A stretch of 38,188 nucleotides of DNA from 66-474 sp051962095 (GTDB lineage Bacteria; Pseudomonadota; Gammaproteobacteria; Xanthomonadales; Rhodanobacteraceae): the NCBI GenBank assembly GCA_051962095.1, contig JBQCCP010000173.1, positions 1 through 38,188 of the forward strand. The letters run 5' to 3'. This document shows, piece by piece, positions 8,511-16,369 of the stretch. The notes below the pieces were generated by a model that worked only from the letters and a program-made list of their open reading frames with translations, was not told the DNA's origin and did no database searches. Position numbers and translations under genes: made by a program. How positions within the stretch are numbered: the stretch's first letter is position 1; every line of letters starts with the position of its first letter.

Positions 8511-9641
8511 GTGCACGTGGCGCAGCTCAACTTCGTGCCCGCCCCCGATGGCCTCGGTATCGAAGCGTTGCTGCAGCGCTGGCCGTCGCTGGCGGATATC
8601 GCCGAGTTGGCGGCAGGTGCCGGCATCCGGGTCACGGTATTGCAGGCGGCATCATGTGCCGGACACTGGATGCGCAACGGCGTCGACTACCATTTCGTCG
8701 ACCTCGGGGGAGCCCGCGCGGTGGAAAGCCGTGCCCGTCGTTTTGCAGATGTGCTGGGTGCCCTCCATGCCGACGTCCTGCATGCACACGGCCTTGGCTT
8801 CGTCGAGGAAGCGACCGCGATTGCCCGGCATGTGTCACCGCCGTCGCCGGTCCTGTTCCAGGATCACGCCGACCGCCTGCCGCGCTGGTGGAGGCGCCCG
8901 CGCCAGCGACGCTGCTTCGCGGCGGCATCCGGTGTGGCGTTCACGTCGCTCGATCAGGCGCGGCCGTTCATGGCGGCTGGCCTGTTCAGTGCTTCCACAC
9001 GGCTTTTTGCAATTCCCGAATCCAGCAGCCGTTTCATGCCGGGTGATCGCTCGGACGCGCGCACCGCAACGGGGCTGTACGGCGATCCCTGTGTGTTATG
9101 GGTTGGGCGCCTGACCCGCGGCAAGGATCCCCTGACCGTGCTCGAAGGGGTCGCGCTCGCTGCGTCGCGGTTGCCAGGCTTGCGGCTGTGGTGTGCCTTC
9201 GGGGCCGCACCGATGCTGAGAGAGGTGCGGACGAGAATCGCCGACGATCCGCGATTGAACGGGCGGGTGCTTCTTCTGGGCGAGGTGCCGCATGCGCGCA
9301 TCGAACTGCTGCTGCGTGCGGCCGACCTGTTCGTTTCCGGCAGCCGTGCCGAGGGCAGTGGTTACGCCGTGCTGGAGGCGCTTGCATGTGGCATCACGCC
9401 GGTGCTCACCGACATCCCGGCGTTCCGCGCGCTGACCGGCAATGGCCGCATCGGTCATGCGTGGCCGTGCGGGGATGCGATGCGCCTGGCCGGCGCGCTG
9501 TTTGCCGCAACGAACTCACGCACATCTCAGCAACAAGTGCGCGGGCATTTCGACGCGACGCTTTCTTTCGCTGCCGTCGGTCGGTTGTGGGTGAATGCGT
9601 ATACGCAAGTGCTCGAGGACGCGCGTCGGAGGGCAGCGTGA
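8511..9641 (+). CDS. Glycosyltransferase family 4 protein (GTG start)
   Basis: A 376-aa GT-B glycosyltransferase. The C-terminal nucleotide-sugar domain is clear: VLWVGRLTRGKDPLTVLEG (about residues 192-210), GRVLLLGEVPHARIELLL, then FVSGSRAEGSGYAVLEALACG with the EX7E retaining motif, and ITPVLTDIPAFR. The N-terminal acceptor domain is less conserved but has ADVLHAHGLGF. The start is the GTG at 8511 after TAGG, 9 bases beyond the upstream stop. It overlaps the next glycosyltransferase by 4 bases (GTGA), so the two should be made in equal amounts and probably act in sequence. Confidence 0.88.
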   Translation: MHVAQLNFVPAPDGLGIEALLQRWPSLADIAELAAGAGIRVTVLQAASCAGHWMRNGVDYHFVDLGGARAVESRARRFADVLGALHADVLHAHGLGFVEEATAIARHVSPPSPVLFQDHADRLPRWWRRPRQRRCFAAASGVAFTSLDQARPFMAAGLFSASTRLFAIPESSSRFMPGDRSDARTATGLYGDPCVLWVGRLTRGKDPLTVLEGVALAASRLPGLRLWCAFGAAPMLREVRTRIADDPRLNGRVLLLGEVPHARIELLLRAADLFVSGSRAEGSGYAVLEALACGITPVLTDIPAFRALTGNGRIGHAWPCGDAMRLAGALFAATNSRTSQQQVRGHFDATLSFAAVGRLWVNAYTQVLEDARRRAA

Positions 9642-10747
9642 AGCTCGCGCTGGTCGTGCCGGGTGGCGTGGATCGCAGCGGCGAGATCCGCGTGATACCG
9701 GCGCTGCTGGCCCTGATCGAACGACTGGCGCGAAACCACGAAGTCCACGTCTTCGCGCTCCACCAGGAAGCACACGCAGCGATCTGGAGTCTGGCTGGCG
9801 CCACTATCCATAACATCGGCGATGGTTCGACGCACCTGCGCGGCATCGCCGCGATCAGCACCGAACATCGTCGCGCGCCTTTCCGTGTAGTGCACGCCAT
9901 CTTTTCAGGTCCATGTGGGTTGATTGCGGTGGCTGCGGCAAAGCTGCTGCGGTTGCCCTGCATGGTGCACGTCACTGGCGGCGAACTCGTGGCGATCCGT
10001 GACATCGGCTACGGCGGGCGCCTGACCTGGAAAGGACGGTTACGTGAATGCCTCGCCCTGCGGGGCGCCAATGTCGTCACAGCCACCAGTTCGCCTATCG
10101 TCGACCTGCTGCAATCCCTCGGCGTGCGGGCGCAGCGTGTGCCGTTCGGTGTGGACCTCCGGAAATGGCCACCGCTTGCACCGCGCCGTCGTCCCGAGGG
10201 GCCTGCGCGCCTGATCCACATCGCCAGTCTCAATCGTGTCAAGGACCAGACGACCCTGCTGCGCGCGCTCGCGCGACTGGCCAAAGCCGGTGTGGAATTC
10301 GAAATGGAAATTGCAGGAACCGACACCTTGGATGGGACGATGACTGAACTCGTCGGCGAAATTGGGCTTGATCGATACGTGAGGTTTCTCGGGTTCAGGA
10401 CACAGCGCGAATTACGTCCGATCGTGGAATCCGCCGACCTGCTGGTGGTGTCGTCGCGACACGAGGCGGGACCGTTCGTGCTGGTCGAGGCGGCGGTTGC
10501 GGGTGTACCCACGGTTGGCACGGCAGTGGGACACATCGTTGAATGGGCACCTTCGGCGGCGCTGGCCGTGCCGGTCGGCAACCCGGAACGCCTGGCCGAT
10601 GCCATCCACACGCTGCTCGCCGACGAAGACTTGAGACTTCGCGTCGCACGGGCCGCGCAATGCAGGGCTTTGTCGGAAGATGCCGACCAAACGGCGCGGA
10701 AATTCGAGGCGCTTTATCAGCGCCTGTCCAGTGGCTGTCGCGAATGA
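9638..10747 (+). CDS. Glycosyltransferase family 4 protein (GTG start)
   Basis: A 369-aa GT-B enzyme starting at the GTG at 9638, which has a strong GGAGG ribosome site 5 bases upstream. The N-terminal half begins KLALVVPGGVDRSGEIR and includes CMVHVTGGELVAIRDIGYGG. The C-terminal half has LIHIASLNRVKDQTTLLRAL, VRFLGFRTQRELRPIVESADLLVVSS (in two parts) and SRHEAGPFVLVEAAVAGVP with the EX7E motif. It is cytoplasmic or peripheral at the inner membrane. Donor and acceptor cannot be assigned. Its stop overlaps the following methyltransferase start by 4 bases. Confidence 0.88.
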   Translation: MKLALVVPGGVDRSGEIRVIPALLALIERLARNHEVHVFALHQEAHAAIWSLAGATIHNIGDGSTHLRGIAAISTEHRRAPFRVVHAIFSGPCGLIAVAAAKLLRLPCMVHVTGGELVAIRDIGYGGRLTWKGRLRECLALRGANVVTATSSPIVDLLQSLGVRAQRVPFGVDLRKWPPLAPRRRPEGPARLIHIASLNRVKDQTTLLRALARLAKAGVEFEMEIAGTDTLDGTMTELVGEIGLDRYVRFLGFRTQRELRPIVESADLLVVSSRHEAGPFVLVEAAVAGVPTVGTAVGHIVEWAPSAALAVPVGNPERLADAIHTLLADEDLRLRVARAAQCRALSEDADQTARKFEALYQRLSSGCRE

Positions 10748-11598
10748 AATACGCTCTGCCATCACCCGTACCGGAATCCGGTTTGCTCGGGGACACCCCA
10801 TGGCGTGACTACACGGGAAAGCTGCGTCTGTTCAACGCCTTTGCCCGGCCGGAGCTGCGCGAGGCGATCGACGCGCTGTCGATGCCGGTCGATTCATGCG
10901 TGCTCGACGCCGGATGCGGGACGGGCGACGCGGTGGACTGGTGGCACGCCTCCTCGCAGGATCGCTGGACGGTCGTCGGAATGGATCTATCCACTGCGCA
11001 CGTTCGCGCCGCCCGCGCGACTGCGCCCGCGCATACGCTGATCGTGCAGGGCGATATGCTGGCACCGCCGTTCGCGGACAGCGCATTCGATCTGGTGTGG
11101 ACGGTCAATGCGGTCAATCACCTGCGCGATCCCGTGGCCGGCGTGCGAATGCTTGCGAGTCTGTTGCGTCCGGGCGGTCGCATCGCGGTGGGGCAAAGTT
11201 CGCTGGTGCCCGACATGTATTTCGCGTGGGATGCCCGCCTTGAGGGGCGCGTGAACGCAGCGGTGCGCGCGTATTACCGGGAACGTTATGGTCGCAGTGA
11301 ACGTGCATTCACCGCGGTTCGCTCGCTCGCGGGTTGGCTGCATGGGGCCGGGTTGCAGAACGTGAGGATGCATACGCGGATGATCGAGCGGACGTATCCG
11401 CTTTCGGACGCGGACGAACGTTACCTGCTGGAGTGCATCTTCCGCGGCACCTGGGGCGAGCGCCTGAGGGCGTACCTGAGCCCGAAAGATTTCGAGGAAC
11501 TGGCCCGGCTGTGCGATCCGGACGACGAACGTTACGCGCTCCGCCGCAGGGATTTCCATTTCCTGCAAAGCCTCACGATTGCGGTGGCGACGCGGTAG
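10744..11598 (+). CDS. Class I SAM-dependent methyltransferase
   Basis: A 284-aa protein with motif I VLDAGCGTGDAVDWW beginning at about residue 53, VVGMDLSTAHVRAARA, the motif II region FADSAFDLVWTVNAVNHL, and LLRPGGRIAVGQSS as motif III. The ATG overlaps the upstream glycosyltransferase stop (ATGA), and it is the last gene of the first coupled block. A 276-base gap without a convincing gene follows (11599-11874). It is the third methyltransferase in 7.4 kb and is not closely similar to the other two. Confidence 0.86.
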   Translation: MKYALPSPVPESGLLGDTPWRDYTGKLRLFNAFARPELREAIDALSMPVDSCVLDAGCGTGDAVDWWHASSQDRWTVVGMDLSTAHVRAARATAPAHTLIVQGDMLAPPFADSAFDLVWTVNAVNHLRDPVAGVRMLASLLRPGGRIAVGQSSLVPDMYFAWDARLEGRVNAAVRAYYRERYGRSERAFTAVRSLAGWLHGAGLQNVRMHTRMIERTYPLSDADERYLLECIFRGTWGERLRAYLSPKDFEELARLCDPDDERYALRRRDFHFLQSLTIAVATR

Positions 11599-11874
11599 GC
11601 GCGCGGCCGGCACCAGCGAGCCAGGATCAAAACGGCTTGGCGTAGCGTCGGGACAGCTGCTTGCCCCGGTAGGCGTTGAATTCTTTGCAACCATTGCGAG
11701 AAGGCGGCACAACCATTTGGACGGAGCGAGGAACATACGACGCAAACGCCGGCAGCACCAGCGGCCGCCATAGTGGCGGTCCGGCACAGGCAAGGCAGTG
11801 GATTGGACCATAGGTGTCGGGCGCGGCCCTGCTTGCAGGCCCCTTGCAACGGATAGCTGAAAATACAGCAGCGG

Positions 11875-14004
11875 ATGTCCGGCAATCGGATGGACCGACC
11901 TCTTCGCCAGCTTTCCCCTTCCTCCGATCAAGCAAAGATTCCGGGTGGGAGCAGGCTTCGCTCGGCACTGGATGTTTCGCCGGATCGGATCGTGCCCGCG
12001 GTGATGGTGCCGTACGCAGTCTGGACCATGTATGTCCACCTGGTCACCGCCACACATTCCAGCTTTATTGCCCTGTTGCGTGGGTTGCCCGTCATGGCGC
12101 TCGTCGTCCTTGCAGCGACGGTCGCGTGGTTCCGCCTGCCGGAACCATCGGAATCGGCTTGTCCTAGGCCGGCGGACGGGTCCCGTTTCCGCCTGATTTC
12201 AGCGTGGATCGCGAGCAGGGTCGTGCTCCGTATTGCGCCTTTGGTGGTTTTGGCGCTCGCGATCCTGTGGGTGGGCCTGCTTTCGGTCGGTATGCCTTAC
12301 CCGGTGTTTTGGTGGGTGGCATTGCTGGTGATGGGTGGCGCCTGGCTTTCGCATCTGTCCGCCCCACGCTCCGCGCCGGATGACATGGGCTTGCTGCGCG
12401 CCACGGGCAAGCAGGCCCCATGGATCGCATTCCTCGTCGCCATCGCAGCCGTCGTCGTCACTTTGACCGCGGATCGGGCGGATCCTGACGACGCCCTGCA
12501 TCTGAGTATCCCCGCAACGTTGCTGCGCTACCCGCAGCAGCCCGTGCTGCTGCACGACACGCTCTATCGGTTGCCGAGTGCCCCCATCCTGACGCCGTTC
12601 TATCGCTTGAACAGCTACGACGTCCTGATCGGGTTGCTGGCCCGGCTTACCGGTATCGATCTCCACGTCATTGCCTATCTGGTGCTGCCGCCGCTGTTTG
12701 CGGTGCTTTGCGTATTGGCATGGATTTACTTGCTGCGGCGAATCGTGCCGGCGCACTGGCCATCGGTGTTGCTGATCCTGTTCATCACCGTACTGGCACT
12801 CGGTGAAGCGCACCGGGCCTACGGCAACTTCGCGTTCGTGCGCTTGTTCCAGGGCAAGGCTGTCATGGCTGTCTGCATCGTCCCGGTCATTGCAGGATCC
12901 GCATTGACGTATGCGCGCAACGGCGGTGTGCGCCATTGGCTCCTGCTTTTCGCGGCGCAGACGGCGGCCCTCGGATTTGCCGTGACATCCCTGTTCGTGG
13001 CGCCCGCCGCTGCGGCGTTGGGACTGGCGGGAGGTTGGCAAGGCAACATCGCCGGAAGCCGGCGATTCGCACTGGGCATGCTCGCCTCGGCATATGTATT
13101 GGGCGCGGTGTGGGTCATGAAGTCGGCGACGCACGGCGGCCAGGGTTTCGTCAGTGCCAACCCGGTGACGCTCCTGCCAAGGATGCTCGACAACACGTGG
13201 GGCCCATGGAGCATGGGCGTGTTGCTGGCAGCGTTGCTCGCCGCATGGGCATTCGTGCGCGATCCTGGCTGCGCGCGTTACCTGTCTGCTGGTGCGTTCT
13301 TCTTCCTGCTCGCGGTGCTCGATCCCTACACGTGCCGCTTCGTGGCGGACCGTTTCGTCGGCGTGTACACATACTGGCGATTGACGTGGGCGTTGCCGCT
13401 GCCGTTCTTTGTTGCGGTGGTGCTCGACGGCGTTGTCGGGCGCGCGCTAGGCATCAAGCCGCGCGTGCTGGCGGTCTGCGCATGCGCGAGTTTGGCCGGA
13501 CTCGTGCTGATGTTCGGGTGGCAATTTGGAACGTTGCGGGCTGCCAATTCCGTGGCACTCGGTGTCCCGCGCCTCAAGGTCTATCCCGTGGAATATCGGG
13601 TGGCCAAGCAGGTGACAAAAGAGGTTCCCGAGCAAGGTGTCGTGCTCACCCCGGAATTGGTTTCCTTCTGGCTGTCGACATTCGTCGTCCACCCGCAACT
13701 CGTGGGGGTGCGCATTCCGTACCTCGCCCAAAGCTTCTTTCCACGAGAGGCCGCCAGACGGCGTGCGCTGATGGAATACGTCGCGGGGGACCGCCAACTG
13801 GCGGATTCGACGTACGCATTTGCGGACGCCCTGCAACGATATCGCTTGACCGCAGTGGTGCTGAAGCATTCGGCACCCTGGCGCAATGAAATGGAGCGTG
13901 TCCTGGAAAGCCAGGGATGGCGGCCGCTGTCGCAAGGGGCCTATGACGTTTGGGTGAGCCACGGCAATTGGGATCTGGTGGAAATGCGGCCGCACCCGCC
14001 GTGA
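11875..14004 (+). CDS. Large multispanning membrane protein, possible GT-C-type glycosyltransferase
   Basis: A 709-aa protein with a dozen or more hydrophobic segments (for example LPVMALVVLAATVAWF, APLVVLALAILWVGLLSV, VLLILFITVLALG, LVLMFGWQFG) and a soluble C-terminal domain from about residue 570. The loop after the fifth or so membrane segment reads TADRADPDDALHLS, an acidic motif where GT-C enzymes place their catalytic residue, but no family signature is certain. DUF6077-type proteins have a similar layout. It opens the second block of the locus, just before the Wzm/Wzt exporter, which fits a polyprenyl-phosphate sugar transferase or a polymerase. The start is uncertain: ATG 11875, 11890 and 12004 are possible. 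Confidence 0.6.
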   Translation: MSGNRMDRPLRQLSPSSDQAKIPGGSRLRSALDVSPDRIVPAVMVPYAVWTMYVHLVTATHSSFIALLRGLPVMALVVLAATVAWFRLPEPSESACPRPADGSRFRLISAWIASRVVLRIAPLVVLALAILWVGLLSVGMPYPVFWWVALLVMGGAWLSHLSAPRSAPDDMGLLRATGKQAPWIAFLVAIAAVVVTLTADRADPDDALHLSIPATLLRYPQQPVLLHDTLYRLPSAPILTPFYRLNSYDVLIGLLARLTGIDLHVIAYLVLPPLFAVLCVLAWIYLLRRIVPAHWPSVLLILFITVLALGEAHRAYGNFAFVRLFQGKAVMAVCIVPVIAGSALTYARNGGVRHWLLLFAAQTAALGFAVTSLFVAPAAAALGLAGGWQGNIAGSRRFALGMLASAYVLGAVWVMKSATHGGQGFVSANPVTLLPRMLDNTWGPWSMGVLLAALLAAWAFVRDPGCARYLSAGAFFFLLAVLDPYTCRFVADRFVGVYTYWRLTWALPLPFFVAVVLDGVVGRALGIKPRVLAVCACASLAGLVLMFGWQFGTLRAANSVALGVPRLKVYPVEYRVAKQVTKEVPEQGVVLTPELVSFWLSTFVVHPQLVGVRIPYLAQSFFPREAARRRALMEYVAGDRQLADSTYAFADALQRYRLTAVVLKHSAPWRNEMERVLESQGWRPLSQGAYDVWVSHGNWDLVEMRPHPP

Positions 14005-14154
14005 GGGCTCGACGGCGACCGGTCTCGGCCCGTGCCTGCACGCTGAATGTTTGGTTCCGGTGCAACCAAATCTGCGCGGCCCGGGACACACAAGCCGATC
14101 CACCCGATTATCCCGAGCCGCAACCGGAGCCCAGTGGCGCGGAGCCCACCTGCC

Positions 14155-14982
14155 ATGGCGACCTGCGCCTATCGTCTGACGGATCCCCTGTCGCCGTACC
14201 TCGCGCTGCAGCGCCATTTTGGATTGGTGGTGGAGATGGCCAAGCGTGAGGTGACTGGCCGCTATCGCGGTTCGTTCGCCGGTTTGCTCTGGTCATTCTT
14301 CAATCCGCTATTGATGCTGGTCATCTATACCTTCGTGTTCACGGTGATCTTCAAGTCACGTTGGAACGCGCAGACGGACGATCAATTTCAATACGCGATG
14401 GTGCTGTTCGCCGGACTGAACACAAACGCGTTCTTCTCGGAGTGTACCAATCGCGCCACTACGCTGATCATCGAAAACGCCAATTTGGTCAAGCGGGTTG
14501 TGTTCCCGCTGGAGAGCCTGACCTGGAGCACGATTGGCTCCGGACTGTTCCATCTGTGCATATCCACGATCGTGCTGCTGGTGATCTCGCCATTCCTGAC
14601 GGGGCACATTCCATGGACGGTGATCTTCTTTCCCGCCGTTGTCCTGTGCTTCGTGCCGTTCGTCGCCGGCACCGTGTGGCTTTTGGCTTCGTTGGGCGTG
14701 TACCTGCGCGACCTTCGACAAATGGTTGGGATCATCAGTATGGCGCTGATGTTCCTGGCGCCGATTCTCTATCCACGAACGTTGGTGCCTGCTCCTTATC
14801 GGGACCTGCTTGATCTCAATCCACTCACGACCATCGCGGAGGCATCACAGAAGGTCCTGATCTTCGGCGAGCCGCCGGCGTGGGGTCGGCTGGTCCTCTA
14901 CGTGTTGGTGTCTGGATTGTTTGCGTGGCTGGCGTTTGCCTGGTTCGAACAGACGCGCAAGGGCTTCGCCGATGTCGTCTGA
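14155..14982 (+). CDS. wzm: ABC-2 polysaccharide/O-antigen exporter permease (Wzm)
   Basis: A 275-aa integral membrane protein. The amphipathic interface helix is followed by EMAKREVTGRYRGSFAGLLW, the hallmark N-terminus of Wzm/TagG-type permeases, then about six membrane segments (LLMLVIYTFVFTVIF, LCISTIVLLVISPFL, VILFFPAV-type segments, MALMFLAPILYP, LVLYVLVSGLFAWLAFAW). It forms the channel that moves undecaprenyl-linked glycans across the inner membrane. The ATG at 14155 has GGAG upstream; ATG 14047 would add an atypical 36-residue extension. It overlaps the ATPase gene by 11 bases, which is usual for wzm-wzt pairs. Confidence 0.92.
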   Translation: MATCAYRLTDPLSPYLALQRHFGLVVEMAKREVTGRYRGSFAGLLWSFFNPLLMLVIYTFVFTVIFKSRWNAQTDDQFQYAMVLFAGLNTNAFFSECTNRATTLIIENANLVKRVVFPLESLTWSTIGSGLFHLCISTIVLLVISPFLTGHIPWTVIFFPAVVLCFVPFVAGTVWLLASLGVYLRDLRQMVGIISMALMFLAPILYPRTLVPAPYRDLLDLNPLTTIAEASQKVLIFGEPPAWGRLVLYVLVSGLFAWLAFAWFEQTRKGFADVV

Positions 14983-16369
14983 CGAAATCAGCATCCGGGT
15001 CGAAGGGTTGTCCAAGCGCTACGAGATCTATGCACAGCCAGCCGACCGGCTCAAGCAGATGATCCTGCCGCGCATGCAGCAGACCTTGCGCCGCCCGGTG
15101 CGTGCCCACTTCCGGGAGTTCTGGGCACTGCGCGACGTCGGCTTCGATGTGCACAAGGGCGAGACCGTCGGGATCGTGGGGCGCAACGGGTCGGGAAAAT
15201 CGACATTGCTCCAGATGATTTGCGGAACACTGAATCCCACGTTCGGAAAAGTCGCGGTGAACGGCCGGATTTCTGCACTGCTTGAACTGGGTGCGGGGTT
15301 CAATCCGGAGTTCACCGGCAGGGAAAACGTTCGCCTCAGCGGATTGGTGTACGGCCTGTCGGAACAGGAACTGGAGGAGTGCCATGAGGCCATCCTCGAT
15401 TTCGCCGGGATCGGCGATTTCATCGACCAGCCGGTCAAGACCTATTCCAGCGGCATGTACATACGACTCGCTTTTTCGGTCGCCATCAATGTGGCGCCCG
15501 ACATCCTGGTGGTGGACGAAGCGCTTTCAGTGGGCGACGAGGCTTTCCAGCGAAAGTGCTTCGCACGCATCGACCAGATTCGAACCGCCGGCGCCACGGT
15601 GCTGTTCGTCTCTCACTCCGCTGGCACGATCATCGAGCTTTGCAATCGCGCCCTGTTGCTTGACAAAGGTGAGTTGTTGACCGAAGGCAGTCCGAAATAC
15701 GTCGTGTCGCGATACCAGAAGATCCTGTATTCGCCCGCGGGAAAATATCAGTCAGTCCGCGAGCAGATCAGGTCCGGAAAGGAAACGGATACTTTCCCTT
15801 TCGAGGTGCAGGACGGACTTCGGACCCCCTGGCCGTCGGTCGAAAACCACGATGGACAAGAGCTGGATGGGGCGTGCTTTGAGGAAGGATTGCTCCCGAA
15901 AAGCACGTTCCGCTACGACAACGACGGTGCCTGCATTTTCGATCCGCATATCGAAACGCTGGACGGCCGGCGGGTCAACATCCTCCAGCCGCAGCGCGAG
16001 TACGTCTATGCGTACGGTGTGCGCTTCGATCGAGCGGTCGACAATGTTCGCTGCGGCATGTTGATCAAATCCGTCAGCGGTCTGGAACTGGCTGGTTGCA
16101 TCACGTCGTGGCATGGGGACAGCCTGCCGACCGTGCAAGCCGGAGCCGAGTTGGAGGTGCGGTTCCGTTTTCCATGCCTGTTTGCATCCGGGGCGTACTT
16201 TCTCAATGCCGGTGTGCAGGGCAGCGTCGGCGGAGAGCACGTTTATCTCGACCGGTGGATCGACGGCGCGATGTTCAAGGTCCTCCATGAGCCGGGCAGA
16301 TTGGCCACCACCGTCATGGACCTCGATATCAAGCCGGAAATTGACGCCGGTAAGCGGGCGGTCGCATGA
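14972..16369 (+). CDS. wzt: ABC polysaccharide/O-antigen exporter ATPase with C-terminal carbohydrate-binding domain (Wzt)
   Basis: A 465-aa protein. The ATPase domain (about 1-245) has Walker A GRNGSGKST at residues 70-78, the family signature YSSGMYIRLAFSVA, Walker B DILVVDEALSVGD and the switch His in LFVSHSAG. Residues ~290-450 form a beta-rich Wzt_C domain (for example YAYGVRFDRAVDNVRCGMLI, CITSWHGDSLP), which in known O-antigen exporters recognises the modified non-reducing end of the finished glycan. Its presence suggests that the chain carries a terminal cap, such as a methyl group or other modification, made by enzymes of this locus. AAGGG precedes the ATG at 14972. Its stop overlaps the next gene by 4 bases. 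Confidence 0.92.
   Translation: MSSDEISIRVEGLSKRYEIYAQPADRLKQMILPRMQQTLRRPVRAHFREFWALRDVGFDVHKGETVGIVGRNGSGKSTLLQMICGTLNPTFGKVAVNGRISALLELGAGFNPEFTGRENVRLSGLVYGLSEQELEECHEAILDFAGIGDFIDQPVKTYSSGMYIRLAFSVAINVAPDILVVDEALSVGDEAFQRKCFARIDQIRTAGATVLFVSHSAGTIIELCNRALLLDKGELLTEGSPKYVVSRYQKILYSPAGKYQSVREQIRSGKETDTFPFEVQDGLRTPWPSVENHDGQELDGACFEEGLLPKSTFRYDNDGACIFDPHIETLDGRRVNILQPQREYVYAYGVRFDRAVDNVRCGMLIKSVSGLELAGCITSWHGDSLPTVQAGAELEVRFRFPCLFASGAYFLNAGVQGSVGGEHVYLDRWIDGAMFKVLHEPGRLATTVMDLDIKPEIDAGKRAVA

Noticed and set aside
6999..8516. A 505-codon frame antisense to the first radical SAM gene
   Set aside because: The translation is rich in Arg, His and Gln with no domain; the sense gene has intact Fe-S cysteines.
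11599..11874. Gap between the third methyltransferase and the 709-aa membrane protein, searched for a small gene
   Set aside because: Frames on both strands are low-complexity without a family match; it more likely holds a promoter or a decayed sequence.
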